Below are positions 19,841 through 29,800 of a stretch of 64,000 nt of DNA, one piece after another. Both the position numbers and the translations under genes were made by a program. The stretch spans positions 1,362,501-1,426,500 of the forward strand of contig NZ_CP018049.1 in NCBI RefSeq assembly GCF_002934065.1, given 5' to 3'. Under the pieces are notes generated by a model. That model was not told the DNA's origin. It searched no databases and worked only from the letters and a program-made list of their open reading frames with translations. The stretch comes from Pseudomonas orientalis (GTDB lineage: Bacteria; Pseudomonadota; Gammaproteobacteria; Pseudomonadales; Pseudomonadaceae). How positions within the stretch are numbered: the first letter of the stretch is position 1; each line of letters begins with the position of its first letter.

Positions 19841-20000
19841 CGCCAAAAATGATGGCATTTTGGGGCAAATTCCGCCAATCGTCAGAATTTTTACCGTGTT
19901 TTAAACCTTTTACCAATTATGTGTTCTAGTTATCACCAGAGCATTTGCGCGTTACGGATAGCGCCACTAAAATGCCATTACTGATAGCGAGTTCGCGCCT

Positions 20001-20291
20001 ATGCGTATTGATGGATTTTCCTCACAGTCGTACCCGATCAAGCGTAAGCCGCGCAAGGCGCACGCCACGGTGGACGATTCGGTCGAGGATTCGCCGGACT
20101 TCATCGAAGTCCAATCCGATGCACAGGCCGGTGCTCAGGCACGCATCAGCGGTCTTCCCGCCCGTCAGCAAGACATGGTCTTCCCCCGCTCCATGAGCAA
20201 AAGCGTTGCGACGGCCCTGGCCAGCTACCTGACCACCGCCGGTTTTGTCGAATGGGATATGGAAGTGCTGGGGCTCGATATCCACATCTGA
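20001..20291 (+). CDS. Conserved hypothetical, 96 aa
   Basis: Small soluble protein (MRIDGFSSQSYPIKRKPRKA), basic then acidic in the first half and a short hydrophobic region (SVATALASYLTTAGFVEWD) near the end. No motif recognised. Its stop overlaps the ATG of the DUF72 gene (TGATG), so the two are probably coupled. A 160-bp gap with AT-rich stretches precedes it and may hold the promoter. Confidence 0.75.
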   Translation: MRIDGFSSQSYPIKRKPRKAHATVDDSVEDSPDFIEVQSDAQAGAQARISGLPARQQDMVFPRSMSKSVATALASYLTTAGFVEWDMEVLGLDIHI

Positions 20292-21151
20292 TGCGCCTTC
20301 CTTACTCCATCGGCTGCCCGTCCTGGAGTGAAAACGCTTGGCGCGAGTACCTGTACCCTGCCGATGCGCGCTCCAATGATTATCTCGGGCTCTACTCCCA
20401 GGTCTTCAACGCCGTCGAAGGCAACACCACTTTTTATGCTCGACCCTCGGCCGCGACCGTGCAGCGCTGGGCCGACATCATGCCCGATGACTTTCGCTTC
20501 ACCGCCAAATTCCCGGGTGATATCAGCCATGCCGGTGACTTGCGCGAGCAGCTGCCGGCGGCGGAAAGTTTTGTCGGGTTGATGAGCCCCCTGGGCGAGC
20601 GTGTTTCGCCACTGTGGCTGCAGCTTTCGAAGGGTTTTACCCCGCAGCGCCTCGGTGAGCTGGCCGGCTTCCTGGATGGCATTGATCGCCCCCTGGCCGT
20701 TGAAGTGCGTCATGAAGCGTTCTTCGCCAAAGGCGAGGCTGAGCGCATGCTCAACCGCCTGTTGCGCGACCGCGGCGTCGAGCGCGTCTGCCTTGATCCG
20801 CGCGCGCTGTTCAGTTGCACCTCCACCTCGGCGGCCGTATTGCATGCCCAATCGAAAAAGCCCAGGGTGCCTCCACGCCCTGCGGCGTTGACCCAGTTTC
20901 CCCAGGTGCGCTTTATCGGGCACCCCGAGCTTGAGGCCAACGATCCGTTCCTGGTGCCCTGGGTCGAAAAGATCGCCAGTTGGATCGAAGAGGGGCGCAC
21001 CCCCTACATGTTCCTGCACACCTCGGACAACCGCCTCGCCGCCCAATTGGCCTTGCGTTTCCATGACCAACTGATGATGCGCTTGCCAGGGCTGGCGCCG
21101 CTCCCGACCTTGCATCGAGAACCCGTCGCGGAGCAACTGGGGTTACTCTAA
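20291..21151 (+). CDS. DUF72 family protein (YecE-like)
   Basis: 286 aa from ATG 20291, overlapping the previous stop. Typical DUF72 features: SIGCPSWSENAWREYLYP at the start, FNAVEGNTTFYA, FRFTAKFPGDISH, and a late PYMFLHTSDN. The family adopts a TIM-barrel fold; the biochemical role is not established. Likely in one transcript with the preceding 96-aa gene and perhaps the PEP-mutase-like gene 28 bp downstream. Confidence 0.9.
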   Translation: MRLPYSIGCPSWSENAWREYLYPADARSNDYLGLYSQVFNAVEGNTTFYARPSAATVQRWADIMPDDFRFTAKFPGDISHAGDLREQLPAAESFVGLMSPLGERVSPLWLQLSKGFTPQRLGELAGFLDGIDRPLAVEVRHEAFFAKGEAERMLNRLLRDRGVERVCLDPRALFSCTSTSAAVLHAQSKKPRVPPRPAALTQFPQVRFIGHPELEANDPFLVPWVEKIASWIEEGRTPYMFLHTSDNRLAAQLALRFHDQLMMRLPGLAPLPTLHREPVAEQLGLL

Positions 21152-21179
21152 TGCTCCTTTCCCCCGCCAGGAGCCCGTC

Positions 21180-22007
21180 ATGGATGCCCAAACCCTTCGC
21201 GCCGAAGCCTTCAGAGCCCTGCATGAGCGTGATCGTGCCTTTGTCATGCCCAACCCGTGGGATGCCGGTTCCGCCATCATGCTTGCCAGCCTTGGCTTCG
21301 AAGCGTTGGCCACCACCAGCGCGGGCTTTGCGTTCAGCCTGGGGCGGCCGGATGCCGAAGGCGCGCTATCGCTGGAGGACACCCTGGGCAATGCCGGCAG
21401 CATCGTCCGGGCGACTGCGCTGCCGGTCGCCGCTGACCTGGAAAACGGATTCAGCGACACCCCCGAAGGCTGTGCCCAGACCATTCTGCGAGCCGCCGCC
21501 ACCGGTATCGTCGGTGGCTCCATCGAAGACGCCACGGGCGTTGCCGCCGACTCTATCTACCCCTTCGACCTGGCCGTCGAGCGCGTCGAGGCTGCCGTTG
21601 CCGCTGCCCGCAGCCTGGCATTTCCCTTCACGCTGACAGCTCGCGCAGAAAACCTCCTGCATGGCCGCCTGGATTTGCCCGACACCATTCGCCGCCTGCA
21701 AGCCTACGCCGAGGCGGGCGCCGATGTGCTGTATGCGCCGGGCCTGCGCAGTGCCGAAGAGGTGTTGGCGGTGGTCAAGGCCGTCGCGCCCAAGCCGGTG
21801 AACGTGTTGATGTCCGGTGGCTTGAACCTCAGCGTCGTGCAGTTGAGTGAGTTGGGCGTGCGGCGCATCAGCGTCGGCTCGGCCCTGGCCCTGGCGGCCT
21901 ATGGCGAGTTTTATCGGGCGGCGCAGGAGGTCTATGGATCGGGCACCTTCACCTTTACCGAACGCAAGATGCCGTTCGATCAGGCCAACCAATTCTTCAA
22001 GGGCTGA
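21180..22007 (+). CDS. Isocitrate lyase / PEP mutase superfamily enzyme
   Basis: 275 aa from ATG 21180 (CAGGAG upstream). TIM-barrel family with PNPWDAGSAIMLASLGFEA, metal-site region VAADLENGFSD, and GGSIEDATG, then LTARAENLLHG. Members cleave or rearrange C-C and C-P bonds in 2-hydroxy or 3-oxo diacids (oxaloacetate, methylisocitrate, phosphonopyruvate). The KKCGH motif of true isocitrate/methylisocitrate lyases is not seen, so the substrate is open. Confidence 0.85.
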   Translation: MDAQTLRAEAFRALHERDRAFVMPNPWDAGSAIMLASLGFEALATTSAGFAFSLGRPDAEGALSLEDTLGNAGSIVRATALPVAADLENGFSDTPEGCAQTILRAAATGIVGGSIEDATGVAADSIYPFDLAVERVEAAVAAARSLAFPFTLTARAENLLHGRLDLPDTIRRLQAYAEAGADVLYAPGLRSAEEVLAVVKAVAPKPVNVLMSGGLNLSVVQLSELGVRRISVGSALALAAYGEFYRAAQEVYGSGTFTFTERKMPFDQANQFFKG

Positions 22008-22010
22008 GCC

Positions 22011-22709
22011 GTGCGGTTGATCGGGTGGATGGGCGCGTTGCTGGTGCTCGGCGGCGCTGTTGCGGTGGGCGCATGGCGGGGCTGTGTGCCGGTGCCGGAC
22101 GAGTGGAACCCCTGGGCGCCGCTGGATGTGCGCGCCAGTCCGAACCTGTTGACGCGCTACAAGCTGGGGCGGCTGCAGGATGATCCGTTGCTGTGCGACC
22201 AGGTGCTGAAAACCTCGGGGTTGCGGGTGACCCGCCAGGCGGACTCAGCCCCCGACGCCGCCTGCCCGTTGCGCAACACATTGCGGGTACAGGGCGGGGA
22301 GGTGGGCTTGAGCAGCAGTTTTCTGGCCAGTTGCCCGCTGGCCGTAGCCTTTGCGTTGTTCGAGCGGCACGGCCTGCAGCCAGCGGCTCAGGCGATCTAT
22401 GGCGAGGCGGTGACGCGGGTCGATCACCTGGGCAGTTTTGCCTGTCGCAATATCTACAACCGCGCCGAAGGCCGCCTCAGTCAGCACGCCTCGGCCAATG
22501 CCCTGGATATCGCCGGGTTTCGCCTGGCCGATGGACGCCGTATCAGTGTGCTCAAGGATTGGCCGGGCGACGACGCTGACGCACGGTTTCTGCGTCAGGT
22601 GCGTGACAGTGCGTGTAACGCGTTCAACGGGGTATTGAGCCCCGACTACAACGCCGCACACCGTAACCATTTTCACCTGGATATGGGCCGCTGGTGGGTG
22701 TGCCGCTAG
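22011..22709 (+). CDS. Extensin-like family protein
   Basis: 232 aa from GTG 22011, three bases after the previous stop. One N-terminal membrane segment (WMGALLVLGGAVAVGAW), then a periplasmic domain of the extensin-like C-terminal family: YNRAEGRLSQHASANALDIA, DARFLRQVRDSACNAFNGVL and a final HRNHFHLDMGRWWVCR. The His/Asp pattern resembles D-Ala-D-Ala/LAS-type peptidases, so a wall-related role is possible but not shown. Confidence 0.85.
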   Translation: MRLIGWMGALLVLGGAVAVGAWRGCVPVPDEWNPWAPLDVRASPNLLTRYKLGRLQDDPLLCDQVLKTSGLRVTRQADSAPDAACPLRNTLRVQGGEVGLSSSFLASCPLAVAFALFERHGLQPAAQAIYGEAVTRVDHLGSFACRNIYNRAEGRLSQHASANALDIAGFRLADGRRISVLKDWPGDDADARFLRQVRDSACNAFNGVLSPDYNAAHRNHFHLDMGRWWVCR

Positions 22710-22712
22710 GCG

Positions 22713-23333
22713 TCAGGCGGCCAGGCGCAGGTTGTTGACGATCAACGGACGCGCCCAGTGGTAGTCAAAATCCAGCGCCTTCTGTTGTTCGACCAGATCC
22801 TGTTCGGTGAACGGGGTCGCGGGCGGTGGCAACAAGTCCAGCTCGAACTCGGCAATCGGCAGATGCAACGGACGCGGTTGTGGCGCCGGGCCGGGTTCAG
22901 CGACCGGTTGGCCGGCATTCAGGACAATTGGCCGTACCCAGCTGCTTTCGAAATGCTGCTGGTGTTGCTGGGCGATGATTTCTTCGTCAGGGAACGGCGC
23001 GGGCGCGGGTGGCAGCAGCTCGGTCTCGAATTCGGCAATCGGCAGGAACAGCGGCTCAGGTGGGGCGACTTCGGTGTCTTTCACGTCACACCCACGCTGG
23101 GTGAGGATCTGCGCCAGCAGGTCGGCGCCTTCGCCGGGCTCCACCGCCGGGTCCTGCGGTGCAGGCGCCGTGGCGGCCAGCGCGCCCGGCGCAGCGCCGA
23201 GCTGTTCGGCCAGGGCTCGGGCGAAGAAGTCCTGCCACACATGACTCACCCCGGCCAGCGCTTGAGTATTGCGCAGGCCGTAGTGGTTGTGGGTCGGCAG
23301 TACACCGATGGTTAGGGGAAGAATGTCTGACAT
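22713..23333 (-). CDS. Uncharacterised protein with internal 43-residue duplication
   Basis: 206 aa, convergent with the extensin-like gene. Two 43-residue units align, at about residues 97-139 and 158-200: both begin LPIAEFE, continue with LLPP and a Gln/Glu-rich helix, and end in a WVRPIVLN or WARPLIVN motif. A Pro/Ala-rich linker separates them. The N-terminal 80 residues include HYGLRNTQALAGVSHVW. No signal peptide and no known domain recognised. The ribosome-binding site is weak. Divergent from rsmJ. Confidence 0.7.
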   Translation of the reverse strand: MSDILPLTIGVLPTHNHYGLRNTQALAGVSHVWQDFFARALAEQLGAAPGALAATAPAPQDPAVEPGEGADLLAQILTQRGCDVKDTEVAPPEPLFLPIAEFETELLPPAPAPFPDEEIIAQQHQQHFESSWVRPIVLNAGQPVAEPGPAPQPRPLHLPIAEFELDLLPPPATPFTEQDLVEQQKALDFDYHWARPLIVNNLRLAA

Positions 23334-23429
23334 TTTTTTCGGTCGACGCTCAGCTCTGGCAAAATACCTGACTGTTGTTTTTATCGGCCGGTATTGGCCG
23401 ATCCTTAATATTTTCGAGCGTAGCGATTG

Positions 23430-24212
23430 ATGAGTGAACAACCAGCGGCCAGCCGCATTCGGGTCGAGGCCTTGGCCGAAGAATTCCAGGCCCGCGCCGC
23501 GCAGTGGGCTGCGCTGTTGGGCTTGCCTGTGCAACGCGATGAGGCGGATTTTTCCCTGCAGGTCGGCGAACAAGGCCTGCAATTGCAACAGCTCGGACCG
23601 GACGCACCGGGCCCGGTACGGGTCGACTTTGTCGAAGGCGGCGCGGCGCACCGGCGTCTATATGGCGGTGGCAGCGGGCAGATGATCGCCAAGGCCGTGG
23701 GCGTCGCCCAAGGCGTGCGCCCCCGTGTACTGGACGCCACGGCCGGGCTGGGCAAGGATGCGTTTGTGCTGGCAAGCCTGGGCTGTGAGATGAGCCTGAT
23801 CGAGCGCCAGCCGTTGATTGGTGCCTTGCTGGAAGACGGCCTGGCACGCGCTGCGCAGGATTTTGACGTGGCGCCGATCGTGGCGCGCATGACGCTGCTC
23901 AAGGGCAACGCCATTGAAGTGATGCTCAATTGGGAAGGCGAGCCGCCGCAAGTGATCTACCTGGACCCAATGTTCCCGCACCGCGAGAAAACCGCCCTCG
24001 TGAAGAAGGAAATGCGCCTGTTCCGGCCACTGGTCGGTGATGACCTGGATGCACCGGCATTGCTCGCGGCGGCCCTCGCCCTGGCCAGCCATCGCGTAGT
24101 GGTCAAGCGCCCGCGCAAGGCGCCGTGCATTGACGGGCACAAGCCGAGCCATGCGCTGGAGGGCAAGTCCAGTCGTTATGATATTTATCCCAAGAAGGCG
24201 CTTAAGGTTTAA
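23430..24212 (+). CDS. rsmJ: 16S rRNA (guanine1516-N2)-methyltransferase RsmJ
   Basis: 260 aa from ATG 23430; a TTG directly upstream (23427) is less likely. SAM-binding motif [20 protein letters not shown] with acidic residue in SLIERQP, and the catalytic-type motif [14 protein letters not shown]. The C-terminus [14 protein letters not shown] matches RsmJ. It methylates the small-subunit rRNA in the cytoplasm. The rsmJ-mexL-mexJK neighbourhood is also found in P. aeruginosa. Confidence 0.93.
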   Translation: MSEQPAASRIRVEALAEEFQARAAQWAALLGLPVQRDEADFSLQVGEQGLQLQQLGPDAPGPVRVDFVEGGAAHRRLYGGGSGQMIAKAVGVAQGVRPRVLDATAGLGKDAFVLASLGCEMSLIERQPLIGALLEDGLARAAQDFDVAPIVARMTLLKGNAIEVMLNWEGEPPQVIYLDPMFPHREKTALVKKEMRLFRPLVGDDLDAPALLAAALALASHRVVVKRPRKAPCIDGHKPSHALEGKSSRYDIYPKKALKV

Positions 24213-24355
24213 GTTTCAAGCAAAGGCGCCTTTCATTTGCAGCTTGCAGGTACCTACACAACTCAGCAGCGCCCAACCGTAACCACGATGCGAAGCGAGC
24301 CGCTCTTGATCTGGCTTTTGATCTTGATCTTAGGCGCCCCGTTAAACCACGCTGG

Positions 24356-24462
24356 CCGAACGCAGGCTTGAATCCGTGGGTAACCCGGCAGGACGCCGGG
24401 TTAGCCGCACTGGGCCATGGATGGCCCATTGCGGCGGCCCACGGATTCAAGCCTGCGTTCGG
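24356..24462. repeat. Perfect 25-bp inverted repeat with two inner hairpins
   Basis: Arms at 24356-24380 (CCGAACGCAGGCTTGAATCC plus GTGGG) and 24438-24462 are exact reverse complements. Between them lie two more hairpins: AACCCGGC/GCCGGGTT near 24383-24402 and TGGGCCAT/ATGGCCCA near 24411-24428. The whole could form a branched cruciform of 107 bp. There is no ORF inside. It resembles a non-autonomous repeat element; the remaining sequence from 24463 to 24601 looks like common Pseudomonas intergenic repeat. No gene is seen from 24213 to 25034. Confidence 0.85.
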
Positions 24463-24601
24463 GCACACCGAGCCTAGGCGAGGTGCCGAGTGGTGGGGCA
24501 AGAGCGTTTTGCTTACTTTTGCGCTTTTCAAAAGTGAGCCGCCGTCAGGGCGGAACCCTAAGTGGCCGTTACCGCAGAAACGGATATGTACTCGCCCAAT
24601 C

Positions 24602-25003
24602 CAACATCCTGGTCGGCCCGGATGCCGCCATCGGGGGCAAGCCCCCTCCCACATTGGACCGGGATCGACACTAACATCCTGGTCGGCCCGGATGCCGCCA
24701 TCGGGGGCAAGCCCCCTCCCACATTGGACCGGGATCGACACTAACATCCTGGTCGGCCCAGAGGCCGCCATCGGGGGCAAGCCCCCTCCCACATTGGACC
24801 GGGATCGACACTAACATCCTGGTCGGCCCGGATGCCGCCATCGGGGGCAAGCCCCTCCCACATTGGACCGGGATCGACACTAACATCCTGGTCGGCCCAG
24901 AGGCCGCCATCGGGGGCAGGCCCCCTCCCACATTGGACCGGGATCGACACTAACATCCTGGTCGGCCCAGAGGCCGCCATCGGACGCTAGCTCCCTCGCC
25001 ACA
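24602..25003. repeat. 70-bp tandem repeat array, each unit carrying one REP
   Basis: Units begin (at ACATCCTGG) at 24604, 24674, 24744, 24814, 24883 and 24953: period 70 bp, with one 69-bp unit caused by a missing C, and a degenerate last copy. Each holds GGGGGCAAGCCCCCTCCCAC in the same orientation, so these are single REPs in tandem, unlike the inverted pairs elsewhere in the window. Units differ by GGATGCC versus AGAGGCC. Confidence 0.93.
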
Positions 25004-25034
25004 TGCCGGTGCCATATCAAAGCTGCGTAGATAC

Positions 25035-25670
25035 CTACGCCCCATACGCCCGCATAAACAACCCCACCACCTCCCGAACATGCTCTTCGGCCGCTTCTTC
25101 GCTCAGTTGCCCGCCGCAGCCATACAGCAAACGGAAATTTGCCGTGCCCTTGAGCAGGCAAAAAAAGTGCTCCGCGGCCTTGAAGGGTTTGTCGATGCTC
25201 AGGGCGCCGCCCTGGTCAATCTTGCCGAGCAGGCGCTCCATACCTTGCAGCATGCGCATAGGGCCGGCTTCAAAGAAGATCTGTGAGAGTTTCACGTCCT
25301 GACTGCCAGTGGTCATCATCAAGCGATGCAGGTTCACCGACTCTTCACTGTTGATCAACCGATGGAAGCCCCGCGCGATGTTCAGCAACACGGTGGCTAC
25401 AGGCACGCCTGCAGGCAGCTCGAAGTACATCACCGGCAATTGCTCTTCACACTTGGCCACCACCGCCGCGGTGAACAGGGTCTCTTTGTCGGTGAAGTGG
25501 CTATAGACGGTGAGTTTAGATACGCCGGCCGCAAGAGCCACGGCGTCCATGCTGGTATTGGCGTAACCCTTGTCAAGGAACAGCGATTTCGCGGATTCAA
25601 GGATAGCTTGGCGTTTTGCCATGTCCTTGGGGCGCCCGGGACTGTTGGTGTTTACAGGATTGTCGGACAT
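25035..25670 (-). CDS. mexL: MexL-like TetR repressor
   Basis: 211 aa from ATG 25670. TetR HTH at about residues 20-65 (RQAILESAKSLFLDKGYANT, then AAGVSKLTVYSHFTDKETLF). It is divergent from a MexJ/MexK-type efflux operon across a 93-bp gap holding a palindrome. In P. aeruginosa MexL represses mexJK in exactly this arrangement next to rsmJ, so the symbol rests on synteny and family. Confidence 0.85.
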   Translation of the reverse strand: MSDNPVNTNSPGRPKDMAKRQAILESAKSLFLDKGYANTSMDAVALAAGVSKLTVYSHFTDKETLFTAAVVAKCEEQLPVMYFELPAGVPVATVLLNIARGFHRLINSEESVNLHRLMMTTGSQDVKLSQIFFEAGPMRMLQGMERLLGKIDQGGALSIDKPFKAAEHFFCLLKGTANFRLLYGCGGQLSEEAAEEHVREVVGLFMRAYGA

Positions 25671-25681
25671 TTTCACCTTTA

Positions 25682-25726
25682 ATACTGGACTGGTGAGTTT
25701 GGTATTAATAACATACCGGCCAGTAT
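25682..25726. promoter_or_regulatory. Palindromic operator candidate for the TetR repressor
   Basis: ATACTGGACTGGT (25682-25694) and ACCGGCCAGTAT (25715-25726) are inverted repeats separated by 20 AT-rich bases, in the gap between the divergent mexL and mexJ genes. It is the expected place for MexL binding and could control both genes. Confidence 0.7.
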
Positions 25727-25763
25727 AATTATTCCAAGCCTCATTTGCGAAAGGTCCCACAGC

Positions 25764-26864
25764 ATGCGCAGCACTTTCCTGCCCTTTGCTTTGCCTGTCA
25801 GCCTGATGTTCCTGTTGGCCGCGTGCGGCCATGAAGAAGCGGCCCCCACTGCCCCTCGCCCGGCCATGGTGGTGCAACCTCAGCCCTTGGCACAGGCAAT
25901 GGACAGTTATCCTGGTGAAGTGCGTGCCCGCTATGAACCGGACCTGGCTTTCCGCATCGGTGGCAAAGTCAGCAAGCGCCTGGTGGAGGAGGGCGAGCGG
26001 GTCAAGGCCAACCAGCCCCTGGCCGAGCTCGACCCACAGGATGTACGCCTGCAACTGGAAGCCACCCGTGCCCAGGTGGCTGGCGCCGAGGCCAATCTGA
26101 GCCTGGTGCGCGCCGAGCGTGACCGCTACAAGACCCTGATGGATCGTCAGATGGTCAGCCGATCCCAGTACGACAATTCCGAAAATCTCTATCGAGCCGG
26201 TGTGGCACGCCTCAAGCAGATCAAGGCTGAGTTCGACGTGTCCAGCAACCAGGCCGGGTATGCGGTGCTGCGTGCGCCCCAGGATGGTGTCGTCGCCAAG
26301 CGTGCGGTGGAAGTGGGCCAGGTCGTCGCCGCCGGCCAAACCGTGTTCACCCTGGCCACCGATGGCGAGCGTGAAGTAGTGATCAGCCTGCCGGAGCAAG
26401 GTTTCGGCCGCTTCAAGATCGGCCAGCCGGTCTCGGTTGAGCTGTGGAGCCAGCCGGATCAACGCTTTGCCGGACGCATTCGCGAGCTGTCGCCCGCCGC
26501 CGATCCGAGGTCGCGCACCTTCGCCGCACGGGTGGCATTCACTGGCGGCAAAGTCCCTGCAGAACTCGGGCAGAGCGCTCGGGTATTCATACCGGTTGAC
26601 GGGGTGATGCCGTTGTCGGTGCCGCTGTCTGCCCTGAGTGCGGAGAACGGCACGTCTTATGTCTGGCGTGTGGCGCCGGACAACACCCTCAAGCGCACCC
26701 CCGTGCGCATCGGCGCGTTTGGCGAAAAGAGCGTGCCGGTACTGGAAGGCCTGGCGCCCACCGACTGGGTGGTTGCGGCGGGCGTGCATGTGCTCCATGA
26801 GGGCCAGCAAGTGCGCCCGGTGGATCGCGCCAACCGCGTGGTGAATCTGGCGGCCAAGGAGTAG
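25764..26864 (+). CDS. mexJ: RND efflux periplasmic adaptor, MexJ-like
   Basis: 366 aa. Lipoprotein signal ending FLLAACGH. Membrane-fusion protein layout: beta-barrel/lipoyl region (VRARYEPDLAFRIGGKVSKR), a helical hairpin rich in Ala/Arg (about residues 85-165), the second lipoyl half (VLRAPQDGVVAKRAVEVGQV) and a C-terminal barrel. It bridges the inner-membrane pump and an outer-membrane channel. The stop is six bases before mexK. Confidence 0.9.
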   Translation: MRSTFLPFALPVSLMFLLAACGHEEAAPTAPRPAMVVQPQPLAQAMDSYPGEVRARYEPDLAFRIGGKVSKRLVEEGERVKANQPLAELDPQDVRLQLEATRAQVAGAEANLSLVRAERDRYKTLMDRQMVSRSQYDNSENLYRAGVARLKQIKAEFDVSSNQAGYAVLRAPQDGVVAKRAVEVGQVVAAGQTVFTLATDGEREVVISLPEQGFGRFKIGQPVSVELWSQPDQRFAGRIRELSPAADPRSRTFAARVAFTGGKVPAELGQSARVFIPVDGVMPLSVPLSALSAENGTSYVWRVAPDNTLKRTPVRIGAFGEKSVPVLEGLAPTDWVVAAGVHVLHEGQQVRPVDRANRVVNLAAKE

Positions 26865-26870
26865 TCCCCG

Positions 26871-29800
26871 ATGGGTTTCAATCTTTCCGAGTGGGCGTTG
26901 CGTAATCGCCAGATCGTACTGTTCCTGATGATCCTGCTGGCGGTCGTCGGCACCTTGTCCTACACCAAACTGGGACAAAGCGAAGACCCTCCCTTCACCT
27001 TCAAGGCCATGGTGATCAAGACCAACTGGCCGGGGGCAACCGCCCAGGAAGTGTCTCGCCAGGTCACCGAGCGCATCGAGAAAAAACTCATGGAGACCGG
27101 CGAGTACGAGCGCATCGTCTCGTTCTCGCGGCCCGGCGAGTCCCAGGTGACCTTCATCGCGCGCGACGCCATGCACTCGGCGCAGATTCCCGAGCTGTGG
27201 TACCAGGTGCGCAAGAAGATCAGCGATATCCGTCAGACCTTGCCGCCGGATATCCAGGGGCCGTTTTTCAACGATGAGTTCGGCACCACGTTCGGCAATA
27301 TCTACGCCTTGACCGGTGACGGTTTTGACTACGCCGTGCTCAAGGACTACGCCGACCGCATCCAGATTCAGCTGCAACGGGTGCCGGATGTGGGCAAGGT
27401 CGAGTTGCTCGGCCTGCAGGACGAGAAGATCTGGATCGAGCTGTCCAACCTCAAGCTCGCCACCCTCGGCCTGCCACTGGCCGCTGTGCAGCAAGCCTTG
27501 CAGGAGCAGAATGCGGTGTCGACCGCCGGCTTCTTTGAAACCCCGAGTGAACGGGTGCAACTGCGGGTGTCGGGCAACTTCAAGAGCGTGGAAGAGATCC
27601 GTAACTTCCCTATTCGGGTGGCGGACCGGACTTTCCGGATCGGCGATGTGGCCGATATCCACCGTGGTTTCAACGACCCACCGGCACCGCGCATGCGCTA
27701 CATGGGCGCCGACGCCATCGGCCTGGCGGTGGCCATGCGTGAAGGTGGCGATATTCTGGTACTGGGCAAGGCACTGGAGCATGAATTCGCACGCTTGCAG
27801 AAGAACCTTCCGGCGGGCATGGAATTGCGCAAGGTTTCGGACCAGCCCGCAGCGGTGAAGACCAGTGTCGGCGAATTCGTCCAGGTGCTGGCCGAAGCCT
27901 TGGCCATCGTGTTGCTGGTGAGCTTCTTTTCTCTGGGGGTACGCACTGGCATGGTGGTGGCCCTGGCGATTCCGCTGGTGCTGGCCATGACCTTTGCCAC
28001 CATGTATTACCTGGGTATCGGCCTGCACAAAATTTCCCTGGGCGCCCTGGTGCTAGCCCTGGGCTTGCTGGTGGATGACGCGATCATCGCGGTGGAGATG
28101 ATGGCGATCAAAATGGAGCAGGGCTACGACCGGATCAAGGCCGCAAGCTTCGCCTGGACCAGCACCGCCTTCCCCATGCTGACCGGCACGTTGATCACCG
28201 CCGCAGGCTTTTTGCCGATTGCCACCGCGCAATCGAGTACCGGCGAGTACACCCGGTCGATCTTCCAAGTGGTGACCATTGCACTGCTGGCCTCATGGGT
28301 CGCTGCGGTGGTGTTTGTACCGTACCTGGGGGAAAAGCTGCTGCCGGACCTGGCGAAAATACATGCGGCCAAGCACGGCACCGACGGTCCGGACCCCTAT
28401 GGCACGCCCTTCTATCAGCGTGTAAGACGTTTGGTGCAGTGGTGTGTACGTCGGCGCAAGACGGTGATTGTCCTGACCCTGTTGCTGTTTATCGGCTCGG
28501 TTGGGCTATTTCGTTTCGTGCCGCAACAGTTCTTCCCGGCCTCGGGTCGCCTGGAGCTGATGGTCGACCTGAAACTGGCCGAAGGCGCCTCCCTGAGCAA
28601 CACCGCCGACCAGGTCAAACGCCTCGAGACCTTGCTCAAGGCACACGCTGGCATCGACAACTACGTCGCCTACGTGGGCACCGGTTCGCCGCGTTTCTAC
28701 CTGCCGCTCGATCAGCAACTGCCGGCTGCCAGCTTCGCGCAATTTGTGGTGCTGGCCCACACCATCGAAGAGCGCGAAAGCCTGCGCACCTGGCTGATTG
28801 CAACCCTCGACGAACAGTTTCCCGACCTGCGCTCGCGCGTTACTCGCCTGGAGAATGGCCCTCCGGTGGGCTACCCGGTGCAGTTTCGCGTGACCGGCGA
28901 GCACATCGACGAAGTCCGCGCCCTGGCGCGGAAAGTCGCGGCCAGGGTTCGCGAAAATTCCCACGTGGTCAATGTGCACCTGGACTGGGAAGAGCCGAGC
29001 AAGATCGTCTATCTGAATATCGATCAGGACCGCGCCCGGGCGCTTGGCGTGAGTACCGCCAACCTGTCGAAATTCCTGCAAAGCTCCCTGACCGGCTCCA
29101 CCGTCAGCCAGTACCGGGAGGATAACGAGTTGATCGAGATCCTTCTGCGCGGCACCGTCCATGAACGCACCGAGTTGTCGCTGCTGCCAAGCCTGGCGGT
29201 ACCGACCGACAACGGTAGAAGTGTGACCCTGGCGCAGATTGCAACCCTCGAGTATGGCTTTGAAGAGGGCATCATCTGGCACCGTAACCGCCTGCCGACA
29301 GTGACCGTGCGTGCCGATATCTACGGCAAGGAACAACCTGCGACCCTGGTCCAGCAAATCCTCCCGACCCTCGAAGGTATACGTGCCGAGTTGCCGGATG
29401 GCTACCTGTTGGACGTCGGTGGCACGGTTGAAGACTCTGCGCGCGGACAGAACTCGGTGAAGGCCGGCGTGCCATTGTTCATCGTGGTCGTGCTGACCTT
29501 GCTGATGCTGCAACTGCGCAGCTTCTCACGCACGGCGATGGTGTTTCTGACCGCGCCCCTGGGCTTGATCGGCGTCACGTTGTTCCTGCTGGTGTTTCGT
29601 CAGCCGTTTGGTTTCGTGGCCATGCTCGGCACGATTGCCCTGTCGGGGATGATCATGCGCAACTCGGTGATATTGGTGGACCAGATCGAACAGGACATCA
29701 AGGCGGGGCTGACGCCATGGCAGGCGATCATTGAAGCGACTGTTCGGCGTTTCCGCCCGATCGTTCTGACGGCACTCGCGGCGGTGCTGGCGATGATTCC

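Noticed and set aside
24551..24580. GGAACC in the repeat-rich gap as a possible hrp box
   Set aside because: The sequence 15-16 bases later is CGCAGAA/GCAGAAA, not CCACNNA, and no gene follows.
24368..24814. Open frames across the repeat array (proteins with repeated [16 protein letters not shown])
   Set aside because: Generated by the tandem DNA repeat; no ribosome-binding site and no known domain.
24602..25003. CRISPR-like regular repeat
   Set aside because: Units are contiguous 70-bp copies with no variable spacers and no cas genes; it is a tandem repeat containing REPs.
25035..28028. A 997-codon open frame on the minus strand running through mexL and antisense to mexJ and mexK
   Set aside because: Only the first-listed 211 codons at the mexL end have a start signal and a recognisable family. 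The rest is the shadow of GC-rich mexJ/mexK codons.
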